A stretch of DNA of 16,050 bases from Methanolinea sp. UBA473 (GTDB lineage: Archaea; Halobacteriota; Methanomicrobia; Methanomicrobiales; Methanospirillaceae), in assembly GCA_002509495.1 (NCBI GenBank), contig DAEV01000117.1, positions 20,741-36,790 on the forward strand, written 5' to 3'. The notes below the pieces were generated by a model. The model did no database searches. It had not been told where the DNA came from and saw only the letters and a program-made list of their open reading frames with translations. Positions 14,422 to 16,050 of the stretch are shown here, piece by piece. Position numbers and translations under genes: made by a program. Within the stretch, counting starts at the first letter, position 1, and the number at the start of each line of letters is the position of its first letter.

Positions 14422-15189
14422 TCAGTCCTTCCTGAGAAGCCCCATGAAGAGGCAGTCTTTCGCGTCGATGACCTCGATCCCCTGTTGATCCCCCACAGGG
14501 ATCCCGAGCCCCCGGATGATCGCGGCCGGAGTGCATTCGTCCGCCTCTCCCATCACCACCTCTGCGGCAGAGGCCAGATTATCCACAAGGGCCTGGCGCG
14601 TGACTTCCAGCTTCCTTCCATACAGGTCGCTTCGTCCCCGTGCGTCCAGCACCGAGGGAATCCCTGCGCAGCCGATGGCCACCCCGCTGCATCCCACCCG
14701 CATGGCATGGGTGCGGCTGTCCGCGATGATAACCCCGATCCTCACGTTGCAGCGGTGTAAGATCTCCTTTTTCAGGAACAGAGCGCTACCGTCAGGATCG
14801 CTGGGGAGGGGCACGACGCACCCGGGAGGTGCGTTCGAAGCATCGATCCCTGCGTTGGGGAGGAGAGTCCCGTGTTTCATGCATAGGAGAAATCCCGGGA
14901 TGCCGCCCACGATAGCATCGCTCTCCCGGCGGATCGCCTCCACCACCCGGGGGTCCATTCCGTACTTAAGGGCCAGATCCTCCGACTCCTCATTGGGAAT
15001 CACGGAGTCAAGCCTGATTACATTCCCCTCGGCAGTCGCCAGCGCAGTTTCCGCCAGGACGAGGATGTCGTCTTCCAAAAAACCTCCTGCATCCGAGCGG
15101 TTTGCGGATTCGATCAGGATACCCGCAAGGTCGTCCGCTTCGGCAATGAGCGGGGTTCTCACACCGAATGTGGTAAATGAGGAGTTCAT
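14422..15189 (-). CDS. cofE: coenzyme F420:L-glutamate ligase CofE
   Basis: Adds glutamate residues to F420-0 using GTP, making the gamma-linked tail of coenzyme F420. The 255-residue protein shows the family pattern: FGVRTPLIAEADDLAGIL (residues 8-25), VLAETALATAEG (44-55), ESDAIVGG, the metal/nucleotide region HGTLLPNAGIDASNAPPG (106-123) with Asn112, Asp116 and Asn119, and IADSRTHAMRVGCSG (155-169). The start ATG overlaps the folP-like stop as ATGA, and GGAGG lies 4 bases upstream, so translation is probably coupled. It is in the same neighbourhood as cofG and cofC, separated by the DUF333/regulator patch. It is a stand-alone ligase without the C-terminal nitroreductase-like domain of actinobacterial FbiB. 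Confidence 0.94.
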   Translation of the reverse strand: MNSSFTTFGVRTPLIAEADDLAGILIESANRSDAGGFLEDDILVLAETALATAEGNVIRLDSVIPNEESEDLALKYGMDPRVVEAIRRESDAIVGGIPGFLLCMKHGTLLPNAGIDASNAPPGCVVPLPSDPDGSALFLKKEILHRCNVRIGVIIADSRTHAMRVGCSGVAIGCAGIPSVLDARGRSDLYGRKLEVTRQALVDNLASAAEVVMGEADECTPAAIIRGLGIPVGDQQGIEVIDAKDCLFMGLLRKD

Positions 15190-15998
15190 TCCCCCTCCCG
15201 GAGAGCTTCGGCAACCCTGACGGCATCCAGGGTTCCGGCAACGTCATGGGTGCGCACCACGTCTGCACCCCGTTCCACCAGGAGGGCAGAGAGGGCGAGC
15301 GATGCAGAAAAACGGCCTTCCGGAGGCTTCTCGACCACATTCCCAAGGAAGGTCTTCCGCGAAATAGCGGCAAGGAGTGGCCGGCCATACCTCCTGAAGT
15401 CCTGGAAATTCCGGCAGATCTCCCAGTCAAGTGCAGGGGTTCGTCCCGTTTGCCACAGGCCTATTCCCGGATCGAGGATGTATTCCGGAATTCCTGCCGC
15501 CTGGCACCTTGAGACCACCCGCAAGAGATTCCGGTGTGTATCATGAAGAGTCAGGGCATCCCCCGGTGACCGGCAGGAGGCCATCAGGAATGCGGGCAGT
15601 CCCGAATCCGCAACCAGCCGTGCGTATTCCGGGTTGGAAAGGCCGGAGATGTCGTTTACCGCCGCAATATCGTGACGGAGGCAGGTCTCGAATACTGAGG
15701 CATGTGCGGTGTCGACAGATACGCGGAATCCGGAACCATCCAGTTCCGAAAGAGCCCGGTCCATCCGGGCAGCCTCGTCCGTGGTGGAGAGCGGGGGGGC
15801 GCCAGGGGCAGTGCTGCGGGCACCCAGGTCGATAATCTCCGCTCCCTCCTCCGTCATCGCACAGGCCCTGGCATACACTGCCTCGGCCGGTGTGAAGGAC
15901 CCGAGGAAGAAGGATTCGGGGCTGCAGTTGATCACGCCCATCAGGCGGACAGGCGCCCCTTCTCCAATCTCTAGTCCGGTGATCAGGCATCGAGGCAT
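15186..15998 (-). CDS. folP: dihydropteroate synthase family protein
   Basis: A 270-residue TIM-barrel pterin-condensing enzyme of the DHPS family, which joins a dihydropterin diphosphate to an arylamine such as p-aminobenzoate. Seen in order: GVINCSPESF (residues 21-30; usual form NVTPDSF), IIDLGARSTAPGAPP (55-69), SVDT (94-97), AVNDISGL (113-120), ILDPGIG (174-180), SRKTFLG (213-219) and RTHDV (249-253). These cover the pterin and diphosphate pockets. It overlaps the end of folD by 16 bases and cofE by 4 (ATGA). Linkage to folD favours a role in tetrahydrofolate synthesis, but in a methanogen the product could instead be a methanopterin precursor with an aminobenzene-riboside acceptor. The family is certain and the acceptor is not. 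Confidence 0.88.
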   Translation of the reverse strand: MPRCLITGLEIGEGAPVRLMGVINCSPESFFLGSFTPAEAVYARACAMTEEGAEIIDLGARSTAPGAPPLSTTDEAARMDRALSELDGSGFRVSVDTAHASVFETCLRHDIAAVNDISGLSNPEYARLVADSGLPAFLMASCRSPGDALTLHDTHRNLLRVVSRCQAAGIPEYILDPGIGLWQTGRTPALDWEICRNFQDFRRYGRPLLAAISRKTFLGNVVEKPPEGRFSASLALSALLVERGADVVRTHDVAGTLDAVRVAEALREGE

Positions 15999-16050
15999 GT
16001 CTGGAGCCGTGCCGCCAGAAATGTGTTCTCCATCAGGGTGGCGATGGTCA
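15983..16050 (-). CDS. folD: FolD C-terminus (methylene-H4F dehydrogenase/cyclohydrolase), partial
   Basis: Only the last 21 complete codons are in the window. They read TIATLMENTFLAARLQ and then TCLDA before TGA at 15983-15985. The TIAxLMENT string is characteristic of the C-terminal helix of FolD proteins (usual form GPMTIAMLxENT), which interconvert methylene-, methenyl- and formyl-tetrahydrofolate for biosynthesis. The stop lies 16 bases inside the following folP-like gene, so both are probably on one transcript. The call rests on a short motif plus a sensible neighbour. Confidence 0.75.
   Translation of the reverse strand, partial: TIATLMENTFLAARLQTCLDA

Overview
The window reads as methanogenic euryarchaeal chromosome, most likely class Methanomicrobia and probably order Methanomicrobiales. 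The evidence is an archaeal modified-mevalonate gene set, archaeal-type GluRS and RNase J, three coenzyme F420 biosynthesis genes (cofG, cofC, cofE), Shine-Dalgarno motifs matching the archaeal 16S 3' end (GGTGATC, GGAGG) and a moderately GC-rich, tightly packed layout. The order is inferred from overall gene style and was not tested by any search.

Positions 1-9614 (+ strand) look like one long operon: the 3' end of rpsB, a MEMO-family gene, mevalonate kinase, isopentenyl phosphate kinase, type 2 IPP isomerase, RNase J, a geranylgeranyl diphosphate synthase, glutamyl-tRNA synthetase and an ABC1/UbiB-family atypical kinase. Genes overlap by 1-8 bases or are separated by at most about 40. Mevalonate kinase, IPK, IDI2 and the prenyltransferase cover much of the route from mevalonate to the C20 chain of archaeal lipids. 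The phosphomevalonate-to-isopentenyl-phosphate steps are encoded elsewhere.

Positions 9658-12534 hold F420 and purine genes. On the minus strand cofG is followed, with a one-base overlap, by an unusual gene: an intact PurC (SAICAR synthetase) continuous in frame with a ferredoxin:thioredoxin reductase catalytic domain. cofC is divergent from cofG across a 105-base region containing an inverted repeat. A possible 34-codon ORF overlaps the end of cofC.

Positions 12558-14421 (minus) are an accessory-looking patch: a membrane-tethered winged-helix protein, a small lipoprotein with a DUF333-like domain cut short by an amber codon exactly where the conserved Trp should be, and a secreted protein with two nearly identical DUF333-like repeats. 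It sits between the cofC and cofE segments.

Positions 14422-16050 (minus) carry the end of folD, a folP-like dihydropteroate synthase and cofE, all overlapping. This pairs pterin-type C1-carrier synthesis with F420 polyglutamylation.

No tRNA, rRNA, CRISPR array or insertion sequence was recognised, and no gene-free stretch exceeds about 250 bases. The most notable observations are the PurC-FTR fusion, the amber codon at the conserved Trp, and the repeat pair whose seven differences all fall within 15 bases.
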